Shown: positions 25,844 through 35,500, counted from the first letter of the stretch. The stretch is DNA of 64,000 nucleotides from Flavobacterium sp. WC2421 (GCF_040822115.1 NZ_CP162004.1:2294001-2358000), one strand, 5' to 3'. Made by a program: numbers and translations. Notes: a model not told the origin generated them from the letters alone.

Positions 25844-26902
25844 ATGAAAAAACGCTTACAATTATTTGTTCTATTCTTAGTGTCAGTGTTTATCACTTCT
25901 TGTAAACAAAATCAAACAAACGTAGCTAAAGATAGTATCACGGCAGATGGCAAAGATTTTGTTACTATGTACGGGCCAACCACAATGGTTCGTAATGTAA
26001 AGCAAGATAAAAAAGGAAACATTTTGATTGCTGCATCATTAGCTGGTGTATTTCGATACGATGGAAAATCGTTTACTAATCTCACAACTAAGTTAGGTTC
26101 GCTCAGATTCTGGGATGTTCTAGAAGATCGACACGGAAACCTTTGGTTTGCTACTACTGATTCTGGTGTTTACTATTACAATGGGAAATCATTTCAACAT
26201 TTTACTACCAAGGATGGACTTGTTAATAATCGGGTGATGTCTATTTATGAAGATAAAGCTGGCGTTATTTGGTTTGGGACAGGTGGTGGAGTAAGCCGTT
26301 ATGATGGGAATTCTTTTCAAAATTTCACAACTAAAGAAGGGCTTTCTAGTAACGACATTACAACTATTATGGGAGATAAGACAGGGAAGTTATGGTTTGG
26401 AACCAGAGGCGAGGCCTGTTTTTATGATGGAAAAACATTTACGATTTTCAAAAACAAAGAGGGTAAAGCCTTTAACAACGTTTGGTCGATAATGGAAGAT
26501 AAGCAAGGCACTATTTGGTTTGGTGGATCCATAATCGAAGATAAAAAAGGTGATACTGTGGTCGTTTCAGTTGGTCTTTGGCGCTATAACGGCAATACTT
26601 TTACTAAGGTAACAAACAGAGGTGCTTCTGCGATAATCGAAGATAGAAAAGGAAACATCTGGACTACTGGTGCAGTAAATCCAAATGGGACTGGAGGTTG
26701 GACACTTTCCCGTTATGATAAAAAGTCATTGTACAGTAAAAAGCCCACTGTAACCGAAATAATGTCAATAAGTGGAACAGGAATGCTTTGTGGCATATTG
26801 GAAGCTAATGATGGAAGTATTTGGTTTGGATCTTTTAGTGGAGTGTATCGTTATGATGGAAAGACAATTACGGACTTTAAAGAAAAGAAGAGTAAGAAAT
26901 AA
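25844..26902 (+). CDS. Propeller-repeat sensor-like lipoprotein (Reg_prop)
   Basis: A 352-residue lipoprotein with lipobox Cys in FITSCKQNQ (about residue 20). It contains at least six copies of the two-component regulator propeller repeat, each like IWFGTGGGVSRYDGNSFQNF or LWFATTDSGVYYYNGKSF followed by TTKDGL. This fold forms the periplasmic sensor of hybrid two-component systems. Here the protein ends after the propeller with no membrane segment, kinase or DNA-binding part, so it is a stand-alone propeller. Its role is unknown; ligand binding at the cell surface is a reasonable guess. Confidence 0.88.
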   Translation: MKKRLQLFVLFLVSVFITSCKQNQTNVAKDSITADGKDFVTMYGPTTMVRNVKQDKKGNILIAASLAGVFRYDGKSFTNLTTKLGSLRFWDVLEDRHGNLWFATTDSGVYYYNGKSFQHFTTKDGLVNNRVMSIYEDKAGVIWFGTGGGVSRYDGNSFQNFTTKEGLSSNDITTIMGDKTGKLWFGTRGEACFYDGKTFTIFKNKEGKAFNNVWSIMEDKQGTIWFGGSIIEDKKGDTVVVSVGLWRYNGNTFTKVTNRGASAIIEDRKGNIWTTGAVNPNGTGGWTLSRYDKKSLYSKKPTVTEIMSISGTGMLCGILEANDGSIWFGSFSGVYRYDGKTITDFKEKKSKK

Positions 26903-27247
26903 GGTGTATAGCTTACAATTTTAAAACGGAATAGTACTTACGGTGATGCAATTTTTGTCATAGAACGCAGTAGCGAAAACTATTTAGTTGTTTTTAGAAT
27001 GTTTGGTATTTAACGACAATGAAGCACACGAAAGGATTTGTACTGTATCGCGGGTAAATACTTTTTAAACTAAATAGCTGTATTTTAATTGTATCATCGA
27101 TTTTATAAATAAAATAGGATTAGGATTGTAGCTAATCATAGTGTGATTGCTTCGTTCCTCGCAATGACAATAGTGGAATAAAGTTATTATGGGGATTAAT
27201 CGTTATTCCTCTTGAAGCACACGAAAGGATTTGTGCGGTAGCGGAGA
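26903..27247. repeat. Gap with REP units and a third copy of the 160-bp block
   Basis: A transposase 3' end plus palindrome lies near 26985-27052. The 160-bp block is at 27053-27212, including the HCEERSN repeat at 27137-27168. Another palindrome is near 27213-27245 (GAAGCACACGAAAGGATTTG). No gene is seen. Confidence 0.75.
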
Positions 27248-27329
27248 ATTAATATTGATTCCTTGATTTGATTGTTCTATAATAAACAACCATTTGTCAC
27301 TTGTATTCCAAATCTAAAATAGAAATTCA

Positions 27330-27758
27330 CTACTGTTTTTTCAGTAATAATTGCACTCTATCTAATAGTGCGACAAGCTCTAATTGCTCTTCTTGCTTTA
27401 AATGATCGATATTTGCAATTACCATTTGGGAGGAAAGAATATCCAATTTTTGATATTCAGTTTTTCCTTTATCAGTGGGATTAATGACGTAAACTCTTTT
27501 ATCAGTTAGCGATTGTTTTTTGGTAATCAACGATTTCGAAATCAACCGTTTTATAACTCTACTCAAATATCCTTCATCTAGCTTTAATTCCTTATTTATG
27601 CTTGTTGCGGTCGAATTAGGTTGAGAGGTGACTTCATTTAAAATATGCGCTTCGGTTAGGGAATAGCCAGTATTCAAAATCGTGTTTTCTAATAATCCTA
27701 TCGTCCTCACGTAGTTTCTATTGAAGCTTCTAATTTGGTGTACTATTTTTTCATCCAT
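27330..27758 (-). CDS. MarR-family transcriptional regulator
   Basis: A 142-residue winged-helix regulator. The HTH is about residues 35-75 (TATSINKELKLDEGYLSRVIKRLI) and the wing KKQSLTDKRVYVINPTDKG holds the conserved DxR. It is divergent from the GNAT acetyltransferase gene with 83 bp between them, and two TTGCC-N3-GGCAA sites lie in that gap. Repression of itself and of the acetyltransferase is likely. Confidence 0.92.
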   Translation of the reverse strand: MDEKIVHQIRSFNRNYVRTIGLLENTILNTGYSLTEAHILNEVTSQPNSTATSINKELKLDEGYLSRVIKRLISKSLITKKQSLTDKRVYVINPTDKGKTEYQKLDILSSQMVIANIDHLKQEEQLELVALLDRVQLLLKKQ

Positions 27759-27780
27759 AATTCAAATTTATAAAAAATAT

Positions 27781-27822
27781 TTGCTTCTGGCAACTATTTT
27801 TATTTATATTTGCCTAAGGCAA
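27781..27822. promoter_or_regulatory. Paired MarR-type operators and GNAT promoter
   Basis: TTGCTTCTGGCAA (27781-27793) and TTGCCTAAGGCAA (27810-27822) are near-identical inverted repeats. The second overlaps the -7 box TATATTTG (27805-27812) of the GNAT gene, which fits a repressor. Both are followed by CTATT. Confidence 0.7.
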
Positions 27823-27841
27823 CTATTAAATAAGGATAATT

Positions 27842-28318
27842 ATGACAACAGCAATTACTAATAAATTAGAAATTATAAAATTTCGAGAAGAGTTTAAAGA
27901 TGCTTTTAAAGCCATCAATTACGAATGGATCGAGAAATACTTTGAAGTTACGGAACTGGACAAGCAGGCTTTTAATAACCCCACGGAAGCAATACTAGAT
28001 AAAGAAGGTTTTATCTACCTGGCATTGTATGAAAACACCATAATTGGGTCGGTTGCTTTGGAGAGGATTACCCAGAAGCAATACGCACTTACTAGAATGG
28101 GGGTACAACCGGGTTTTCAAGGGATGAAAGTAGGACAATCACTAATGGATGCGGCAATTGACAAATGCAAAGAAATGGAATTGGAAAGTGTAGTTTTATA
28201 TACCAATCATGTATTAATCAATGCTTTGAATTTGTATATAAAAAATGGTTTTAAATTTGTGACTTTAGATGATGTGCCTTACAAAAGAGCAAAGATAAAA
28301 ATGGAATTAAAATTCTAG
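27842..28318 (+). CDS. GNAT-family N-acetyltransferase
   Basis: A 158-residue acetyltransferase with the acetyl-CoA-binding motif RMGVQPGFQGMKVGQSLMDAA (V-x-x-x-x-R/QGxG/A pattern) around residue 95-115 and the C-terminal LNLYIKNGFKFV strand. The substrate is not evident. It is controlled with the divergent MarR gene. It ends in a terminator at 28383. Confidence 0.92.
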   Translation: MTTAITNKLEIIKFREEFKDAFKAINYEWIEKYFEVTELDKQAFNNPTEAILDKEGFIYLALYENTIIGSVALERITQKQYALTRMGVQPGFQGMKVGQSLMDAAIDKCKEMELESVVLYTNHVLINALNLYIKNGFKFVTLDDVPYKRAKIKMELKF

Positions 28319-28382
28319 TGAGCGCTCAAAACAAATGTTCGTTAAAATTATAGTAAGTCTATTTTGGCTCCTTTCCCTTATT

Positions 28383-28412
28383 ACCACACGGATTTTTTTG
28401 TGTGGTTTTTTT
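28383..28412 (+). terminator. Terminator after the GNAT gene
   Basis: Arms ACCACAC and GTGTGGT around a ten-base loop, then a T-run. Confidence 0.85.
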
Positions 28413-28444
28413 ATATTTGATTTTGATTAATTGGAGGAAGTATT

Positions 28445-28475
28445 CTAGTGTGATTGCTTCGTTCCTCGCAATGAC
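28445..28475. repeat. GCGAGGAACGAAGCAATC-type dispersed repeat, copy 4
   Basis: AGTGTGATTGCTTCGTTCC followed by TCGCAATGAC. This copy stands alone, without the 160-bp block that surrounds the other three. Confidence 0.85.
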
Positions 28476-28513
28476 TTTTTTGGGTAGTTTTATTATGAAA
28501 ATTACGCGTGTTT

Positions 28514-28631
28514 CCTAGCCCTGATGGTAGCGGCATCTCCCGATATAGAAAACAAGGCTTTTTAGCCGTAGTTTTTATTATTCGGGAATACAGCGAACAG
28601 CAGGAGGGGAGCTTCTTGAAAACGGCTAGCC
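28514..28631 (+). ncRNA. Flavo-1-like RNA element, copy 2
   Basis: Begins CCTAGCCCTGATGGTAGCGG, contains a hairpin closed by CCCGA/TCGGG with a long AT-rich loop, then AGCGAACAGCAGGAGGGGAG. CTAGCC at 28515 can pair with GGCTAG at 28624 to close the element. It shares order and conserved blocks with copy 1 at 18632 but has a different variable hairpin. It lies about 140 bp before the M28 peptidase gene. Confidence 0.55.
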
Positions 28632-28769
28632 ATCTTGCTCCCAAAAGAAAAATTAGAGGGCTATGCCGTTACTTACTAGCTACTACTTATATTTTTTCTA
28701 TTTTTACTGTAACAGATTATAATAATCGCACTCTTATTGTAGAATCGTTTATTATTTAAAATTAGAGAT

Positions 28770-30074
28770 ATGAAAAGAATTGTTTTAAGCGGACTGGTAC
28801 TTTGTTCTGGTTTGATGGTGCAGGCGCAGTCTATCGATAAAATCATTTGCACAGATAAAGTGACTGAGATTGAAAAAGTACTTTCGGCAGATGATATGCA
28901 AGGGCGTAGAGCTTTTACACCTGGGATTGATAAGGCATCGGCCTATATTGAGTCTCAATTCAAGAAAATAGGGCTACAAACCTTTAATGGAGCCAAGGAT
29001 TACAGACAGGAATTTACAATGACGGAGTCTAAAAGGAAAAGTCTGGAAGTAACGATTGATGATAAAGCGATTGATGCGGGGTCGATGATTTCATTTTCGT
29101 ACCAACCTCAGGTTTCCTTGACAGAGGCGAGTCCTGTTACTGTGGTAAGCATTGGTTCTGGAGATAATTTTGGACCTAAGTTTTATGAGTATTACCGAAG
29201 CGATAAAAATTTATTGGTTTTAGTTGATGCGTCGTTTAAAGCCAAACTTCAAAATATGCAACATATTGGTCAAATGGCTGCTAAACCAGGGAAGAATACG
29301 GTAGTATTTGTTTTTGGACCTACAACTGCTACACGTTTCAAAATTGAAGCAACCAATACTATTACTACTAAAAAACTGAATAATGTAGTGGGGATGTTGA
29401 AAGGAAAAACGAAACCAAATGAATATGTAATATTTTCAGGTCATTACGATCATCTAGGTGTGGGCTCGCCAGAAGAAGGAGTGCCACATGATGCCACAGA
29501 TTCTATCTACAATGGAGCCAATGATGATGCGGCAGGAACAACTGCGGTGATTGTGCTTGCTGAATATTTCAAGAAAATAAATAATAATGATCGTTCTATC
29601 ATTTTTTCGACTTTTGTAGCAGAAGAATTGGGAGGTTATGGAGCTAAATATTTTTCGGAACAAATGAATCCAGAGCAAGTAATGGCCATGTTCAATATTG
29701 AAATGATTGGTACCGATTCTAAATGGGGGGAAAACTCGGCTTACATCACTGGATTTAATAAAACGAATATGGGTGAAATTTTGCAGAAAAACTTAGAAGG
29801 ATCACAATTTAAATTCCATCCAGATCCCTACCCAGAACAACAATTATTCTATAGATCTGACAATGCTACGCTGGCAAGACAAGGAGTTCCGGCGCATACA
29901 ATTTCGACATCAAAAATGGATAACGAACCTAATTATCATAAAGCGAGTGATGAGATAGGAACATTAGACATGGACAACATGACCGAAATTATTAAAGCAA
30001 TCGCAATTAGTTCGTCATCTATTATCAGCGGGAAAGACACGCCAACGAGAGTGGATACTACGAAGTTGAAATAA
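28770..30074 (+). CDS. M28-family peptidase, exported
   Basis: A 434-residue metallopeptidase with signal peptide MKRIVLSGLVLCSGLMVQAQ. Zinc ligands are visible: SGHYDHLGVG, YNGANDDAAGTTAV, FVAEELGGYG, NIEMIGTDS and the late PAHTISTS region (His). The N-terminal domain (about 25-215) precedes the catalytic one, as in leucyl aminopeptidase-like exported peptidases. It is longer than the M28 protein at 5949 and not closely similar to it. It is a single-gene unit ending in an 18-bp stem hairpin. Confidence 0.92.
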   Translation: MKRIVLSGLVLCSGLMVQAQSIDKIICTDKVTEIEKVLSADDMQGRRAFTPGIDKASAYIESQFKKIGLQTFNGAKDYRQEFTMTESKRKSLEVTIDDKAIDAGSMISFSYQPQVSLTEASPVTVVSIGSGDNFGPKFYEYYRSDKNLLVLVDASFKAKLQNMQHIGQMAAKPGKNTVVFVFGPTTATRFKIEATNTITTKKLNNVVGMLKGKTKPNEYVIFSGHYDHLGVGSPEEGVPHDATDSIYNGANDDAAGTTAVIVLAEYFKKINNNDRSIIFSTFVAEELGGYGAKYFSEQMNPEQVMAMFNIEMIGTDSKWGENSAYITGFNKTNMGEILQKNLEGSQFKFHPDPYPEQQLFYRSDNATLARQGVPAHTISTSKMDNEPNYHKASDEIGTLDMDNMTEIIKAIAISSSSIISGKDTPTRVDTTKLK

Positions 30075-30127
30075 GTGATTTTTTAAGTTATAGAAAAAGT
30101 TTTACTACTGTAAAATACTTTTTTTTG

Positions 30128-30194
30128 AACCATTTAGAGATTAAGAAAATTAAGGATATACACTTAATGAGCCTTAATCTCTAAATGGTTTTTT
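30128..30194 (+). terminator. Long hairpin after the M28 gene
   Basis: A perfect 18-bp stem (AACCATTTAGAGATTAAG and its complement) closes a 27-base loop and is followed by a T-run. It belongs to a small hairpin family also seen at 30958. Confidence 0.75.
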
Positions 30195-30315
30195 AGTTTT
30201 ATTATTTAGAGGTTGGTTGTAAATAAATTTAACCATTAAGGTATTTAGCAGATTAAGGATAGCGACTTAATAAACGGTAATTTCTAAAGGGTTTGTAATA
30301 TTTCACAAAAATGGA

Positions 30316-30864
30316 CTAATTGAATTCGACTTGTACTTTATATTTATTAGAACTTACAATAGATTCTATAGATCCAAATGAGGCAATACTTTGATGTTCT
30401 TCTCTTTCTTTTCTCATAGAAATTTGCTTTAACGCATTTTGAAACCGACTTACTTCTTTTAAAGTAGTCAGTATAAGTCCTGGAACAGCGGCATTTTTAC
30501 CAGCAATGTCTTTAGAAACCATCGTGAAATAAGAGGAATTACAATGATTGACAGTTCCTGTTTGAATATTTTCCGACTCTACTCGGATGCCCACAATCAT
30601 AGAACTGTTTCCCACATAGTTCACACTGGCTTTCATAGTAACTAATTCGCCTACTTCAATAGGTTTCAAGAAATTCACCGTATCCACAGAGGCCGTTACA
30701 CAATAATTTCCGCAAAATTTAGACCCACATGCAAAGGCAATCTGGTCCATAAGTGACAAAATATAACCACCATGAATTTTTCCGCTAAAGTTGGTGTGGG
30801 AAGGCAGCATTAACTCGGATATAGTGATGTGCGACGAGCTTACCGTTTTGAAAGTAGTATTCAT
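30316..30864 (-). CDS. Acyl-CoA thioesterase (hotdog fold)
   Basis: A protein of about 182 residues, read from the ATG at 30864; the frame is open to 30939 but the extra 25 residues look untranslated. It has the family motif NFSGKIHGGYILSLMDQIAF (HGG plus acidic Asp), then VTASVDTVNFLKPIEVGELV, typical of the YciA/ACOT7 group that hydrolyses acyl-CoA. It is on its own, upstream of and opposite to the M28 gene. Confidence 0.9.
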   Translation of the reverse strand: MNTTFKTVSSSHITISELMLPSHTNFSGKIHGGYILSLMDQIAFACGSKFCGNYCVTASVDTVNFLKPIEVGELVTMKASVNYVGNSSMIVGIRVESENIQTGTVNHCNSSYFTMVSKDIAGKNAAVPGLILTTLKEVSRFQNALKQISMRKEREEHQSIASFGSIESIVSSNKYKVQVEFN

Positions 30865-30957
30865 ATTGTAATGATTTATAATAAAAAGAGATTTTGAACG
30901 GCCAAAAATAGATAATTTTTTTGAAGTAAAAGCAGGCAATTAAATTTCAAGTTTTTT

Positions 30958-31021
30958 AACCATTAAGAGATTAAGAATCTTTAGTATTGAGTCTTAATGA
31001 GTCTTACTTTCTTAATGGTTT
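30958..31021 (-). terminator. Terminator of the nitrate reductase-rubredoxin unit
   Basis: Arms AACCATTAAGAGA and TTTCTTAATGGTT (one mismatch), with flanking T/A runs. It lies just after the stop at 31061. Confidence 0.65.
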
Positions 31022-31060
31022 TTATTGCAAAATTTAATCAAGAATGTTATTTAAATTGAA

Positions 31061-32503
31061 TTAAATCGCATCCAGTTTTTCAAGATTTAACGTGATAAAA
31101 TTGGATTTTGGTGCTTCACATAAAGAACAACAATAATTCACAGGTAAATCCTTAAATAAAGTTCCTTTTTCAATGCCTTGTTCTATATCTCCGTATTCGG
31201 CATTATAAACCGTTAAGCATTCTTTACATTGATGTACATCGAGTTCTTTTTTTTCTTTTTTGACTGCTGTTGCCGTATCAATTTCAGACACAGAGTTGCC
31301 TAACTCTTCAAAATATTTCCTACTTAATTCTATCAAAATCGTAGGCAATTCCAGTTTGTCTACATCTTGTGCATGAACAATATACGTGCGACTATTAGGA
31401 TCAAAATTTTTGGCGTAAAGCACATTATACGTATCTCTGATTTTTATGGAAGCTAGATCTTTAGGCATCTCATTTTTTTCTACGACAATAGAAGTGAAGT
31501 AATGACCCTCTCGGTTGTAATCGGAGATTCCAAAAGTAAGTCCATACGTACTAATATCAAATTGATCTAAAGTACGAACTAAGAACGTTTTTAGATTCAA
31601 CGCCCAATCCATCGCTACTGGTAAATGCCAGTTGAGTTCTAATAACGAATGACGGACATTGATTCCTTTCTTTCCTAAGAATTTTTCCCAGTCTAATTTG
31701 CGGTCTTTTGGGATTCCTTTTACCACAAATGATTTCCAAGGTGTAATACATATTTTTCCTATTTTACAGTCAAAACACAAATCACACATTTCTTTTAAGA
31801 ACTCTAAATCGTATAAGTTGTTTCTCCAATACAAACCCAACCAATATTGATCTATACCCAATCGATTCATTCCTTCATAGTAAGGAAACGGATAAAAGGG
31901 TATGTTTAAAGGTTTGTCAATGGTTCTATTATTGGTATCCAAAGCTTCACTCACCAAACTAAAAATCATGTCAATTCCGCAAGATTCTTCGCTTACAATG
32001 CGTTCTATTTCATAATAAAATTTTGAAATATCCCAGCTGTAAATTAATACTGGATACACTTCCATGCGCTCCCAATTGGGCAAGCGAATGTATAGAAACC
32101 AGTAATCTTCATGCTCTGAAGCTATAAAGTTAATATGTCCTGTAAACAAAGGAACCAACTGCTGCTTAGGGTCGGTAATGTTCACTTTTAATACAGGATG
32201 TTCTTTGAATTGTTCTAATATATAAAGGAATTTGTTTCCTGTAAGCCAATTTGTATTTCTAAAAATATCGGTAGAGACATAAGAAGAAACAATGTTATTC
32301 CCGCTTTTTTGATCTGGAAAAATAACTTGATGTCCTTCTTTTGTATCCGTATATAAATTATTAAATCCTTTTGGAAAAATAATATCTTGTCTGGATCCAA
32401 AAGAAAAATCTTTGAGCCCTTGTTCCAAGCCCATATTTACAATGTTTCGTAATTCACCAGGTGAAATAACGCCTCCTTTTACTATTAATCTCGTTAGTTC
32501 CAT
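31061..32503 (-). CDS. NiR/SiR-like protein with C-terminal rubredoxin domain
   Basis: A 480-residue protein. The N-terminus (VKGGVISPGELRNIVNM, then FGSRQDIIFP) resembles the ferredoxin-like half domain of nitrite/sulfite reductases, and a second such repeat is near residue 260 (KIGKICITPWKSFVVKGI). I see no CX5C...CX3C set for siroheme-[4Fe-4S]. Residues about 420-475 form a rubredoxin: CKECLTVY, GDIEQGIEKGTLFKDLP, then CCSLCEAPKSNF with the four Cys for iron. It starts 59 bp after the nitrate reductase gene, so it is co-transcribed. A role as electron donor to the reductase is inferred; reduction of nitrite itself is unlikely. Confidence 0.75.
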   Translation of the reverse strand: MELTRLIVKGGVISPGELRNIVNMGLEQGLKDFSFGSRQDIIFPKGFNNLYTDTKEGHQVIFPDQKSGNNIVSSYVSTDIFRNTNWLTGNKFLYILEQFKEHPVLKVNITDPKQQLVPLFTGHINFIASEHEDYWFLYIRLPNWERMEVYPVLIYSWDISKFYYEIERIVSEESCGIDMIFSLVSEALDTNNRTIDKPLNIPFYPFPYYEGMNRLGIDQYWLGLYWRNNLYDLEFLKEMCDLCFDCKIGKICITPWKSFVVKGIPKDRKLDWEKFLGKKGINVRHSLLELNWHLPVAMDWALNLKTFLVRTLDQFDISTYGLTFGISDYNREGHYFTSIVVEKNEMPKDLASIKIRDTYNVLYAKNFDPNSRTYIVHAQDVDKLELPTILIELSRKYFEELGNSVSEIDTATAVKKEKKELDVHQCKECLTVYNAEYGDIEQGIEKGTLFKDLPVNYCCSLCEAPKSNFITLNLEKLDAI

Positions 32504-32562
32504 AATTTTATAGTTTCAAGTTTACCGTTTCAAGTTTATGTCTATATAATTGAAACAAAAAA

Positions 32563-35500
32563 CTATTTTATTTTTGATAATATTTCCTTTACTTCTGTTT
32601 TACAACTTCCGCAGCCTAAACCAGCTCCGGTACTTCTACATAATTCTGTAAAATTAGTAGTTCCACTTTTTATGGCTTCTTCAATATTGCCACTTCCTAC
32701 TTGACTGCAAGAACAAACGAGTTTTCCTAAAACAGGCTTTGCATTGGAGCTTCCTCGCAATAAGGAGTTTCTCTTGTCGGATAATTCGATTTTGCTTTCA
32801 ATCATGCTTTTGAACTCGGCAAATTCATTTTTATCGCCCATCAAAATAGCGCCTACTAATAAATCATTTTTAACGATGCATTTTTTATAGTAGCGTTGTT
32901 TCAAGTCGGCAAAAACAATTTCTTCATAGGAATCATCATTTTCGGGGATTTCGATTTCACCAATACTACAAAGATTGATGTCTTCTAGTTTTAAGATATT
33001 CATTAAAACAGAACCTTTATAAAAACTGCTAATATCTCCAGCTAAATAATTGGCTAAAATATCAGCTTGTTCTTCTGCCGCTGAGGTAATTCCGAACAAA
33101 CGATTGTTGAATTCGGCTATTTCACCAATGGCATAGATATCAGGATTAGACGATTGCAAGTACTGATTTACTTTTACACCGCGTCCGCAATTAATCCCAG
33201 ATTCTTTGGCTATTTCAATATTTGGGATAGTTCCAATAGTATATACGATAGCATTTGCGGTAAGAATTCGTCCACTTTTTAAAGCGATTTCAATTTCATT
33301 TTCATTATCAGTTTCAAATACGGTACTCACTTCATTATCAAAATAGATTTGTATGTCTCTAATTTGCACTTCTTCGGCTAATAATTTACTGGAAATACGA
33401 TCCAGTTGGCGTTCCATTAAACGGGATGCTCTTTGGATAATAGTAATCTTGACTTTTTTATGTTTCAGTGCAGCGGCTAATTCTAAACCTAATAAACCAC
33501 CTCCTACAATCACTACGTGTTGCTCTTCGGGAGCTAATTTAGTATTGTCTAGATAGTTTTTCAGTCGGTCTGCATCTTCTTTTTTTCTTATGGTAAAGCG
33601 GCCAGGTAAATGCAATTGTGCGTTTTCTGGAATAAAAGGGCGACTTCCTGTGGCTAGTATTAAATTGTCAAAAGTATGTGTGATGCCTTGGCTATCCACC
33701 ACTGTTTTATCAGAAGTATTAATAGCATTTATCCCAATGCCAGACTTCATCGTGATATTCAATTTGCCTAAAGCGTCATCTTTTATTTTTAATAATTTAT
33801 CCCAAGACAACTCAGCAGTGACATATTCAGGTAATAAAACACGGTTGTAAAACGGGTTAATTTCATTAGAGAATATTATTATTTCATCAGTAGTGTTGAT
33901 TTCTCTATAATTCTGTATGAATCGAAAGGCAGCTGCTCCAGCGCCAATAATAGCAATTTTTTGGAACGGTTTAATGTATTTAGCTACGGATACCGTGGTA
34001 TATTTAAAATCAGGCTCTTTAGAAATGGGATCAACAAGAGTATTCGTTAAATTATTGGTACGATTCAAATCGTTTTCTAATTGTTTTCCCCAATGCATCG
34101 GTAAAAACACCACGGTTTCTTTAATGCTGTCCGTCACTTTTGCTTTTACGCGTACAGCACCATTTTTACTGGTAACCATAACGATATCTCCATTTTTAAT
34201 GGACGCTTTAAAAGCATCAATAGGATTTATTTCTAGAAAAGGACTCGGAATATGCGTCATTAAGCGCGACACTTTTCCTGTCTTGGTCATTGTATGCCAT
34301 TGATCTCTTACACGTCCTGTTGTAAGTATAAAGGGGAACTGGTCATTGGGTTGCTCTGACGTATTTTCAATAGCTGTTGGGAGATTGAAAATTGCTTTTT
34401 GCGAAGGCGTAAAGAATTTTTTATCAGTAAATAGGCGAGGGGTTCCAGGATGTCCATAATCAGGAACGGGCCATTGAAAAGTACCTTCGTTTTTTAATCG
34501 GTTGTAATTTAAATAAGAAATATCAATATTAGTGTTTTTTGTCATTTGACAATATTCCTTGTATACTTCTTCGGTATTATTGAAATTGAAGCCATTGAAA
34601 TTCATTTTTTTAGCAAAACGAAGTAGGATGTCAATATCTGATAAAGCTTCACCAGGTGCATTAATTCCTTTTGGTAAGTAAGAAATTCGTCGCTCCGAGT
34701 TGGTCATAGTCCCTTCTTTTTCTAGCCAAGCTGCTGCTGGTAAAAGTAAGTCGGCATGTTTAGCCGTATCTGCATTGTGTGATATTTCTTGAACGACTAC
34801 AAATTTGGCTTTCGCCAAAGCTTTCTCTACTCTTCGAGAATCAGGTAAACTCACCAAAGGATTGGTGCAAATTACCCAGATGGCTTTCATTTTTCCAGAT
34901 TCAAGCGCTTCAAACATTTCGGTTGCCGTAAATCCTGGTTTTTCGGATATGGAGTCTACTCCCCAAAAATCAGCTACTTCTTGTCGGTGCACAGGATTTG
35001 CTAAATCTTTATGAACTGCTAATAAATTAGCCATTCCACCTACTTCACGACCTCCCATAGCATTGGGCTGGCCCGTTAATGAAAAGGGACCAGACCCAGG
35101 TTTTCCTACATGACCGGTTAACAGTGAAATATTCAATAAGGCAGTGTTTTTATCGACTCCAATCGCGCTTTGATTCAATCCCATGGCCCAAAGCGAAAGA
35201 AATCCTTCTGCTTTACCTATTAAATCAGCTGCTAGTTTAATATCACTAACAGAAATTCCACAAAGTTTAGATGCTTTTTCTAATGAGGTAGATAAAACAA
35301 GCGCTCTGTATGCTAGGTAATTTTCGGTATTGTTTTTTATAAAATCAGCATCCGTATAGCCTCTTTCTATAATGCATTTAGCTAAGGCATGGTATAAAAT
35401 AATATCAGATCCTGGAATAATTTGAAGATGTAGATCGGCAGTTGCTGCAGTATCTGTTCTTCTTGGGTCTATAACAATTATTTTTACCTTAGGATTTTTC

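Noticed and set aside
28411..28759. ORFs on both strands across the Flavo-1-like element
   Set aside because: They overlap a structured RNA-like repeat and each other, and start inside repeats.
30865..30939. N-terminal extension of the acyl-CoA thioesterase
   Set aside because: The 25 added residues (MPAFTSKKLSIFG...) do not belong to the hotdog domain, and the ATG at 30864 is a good start.
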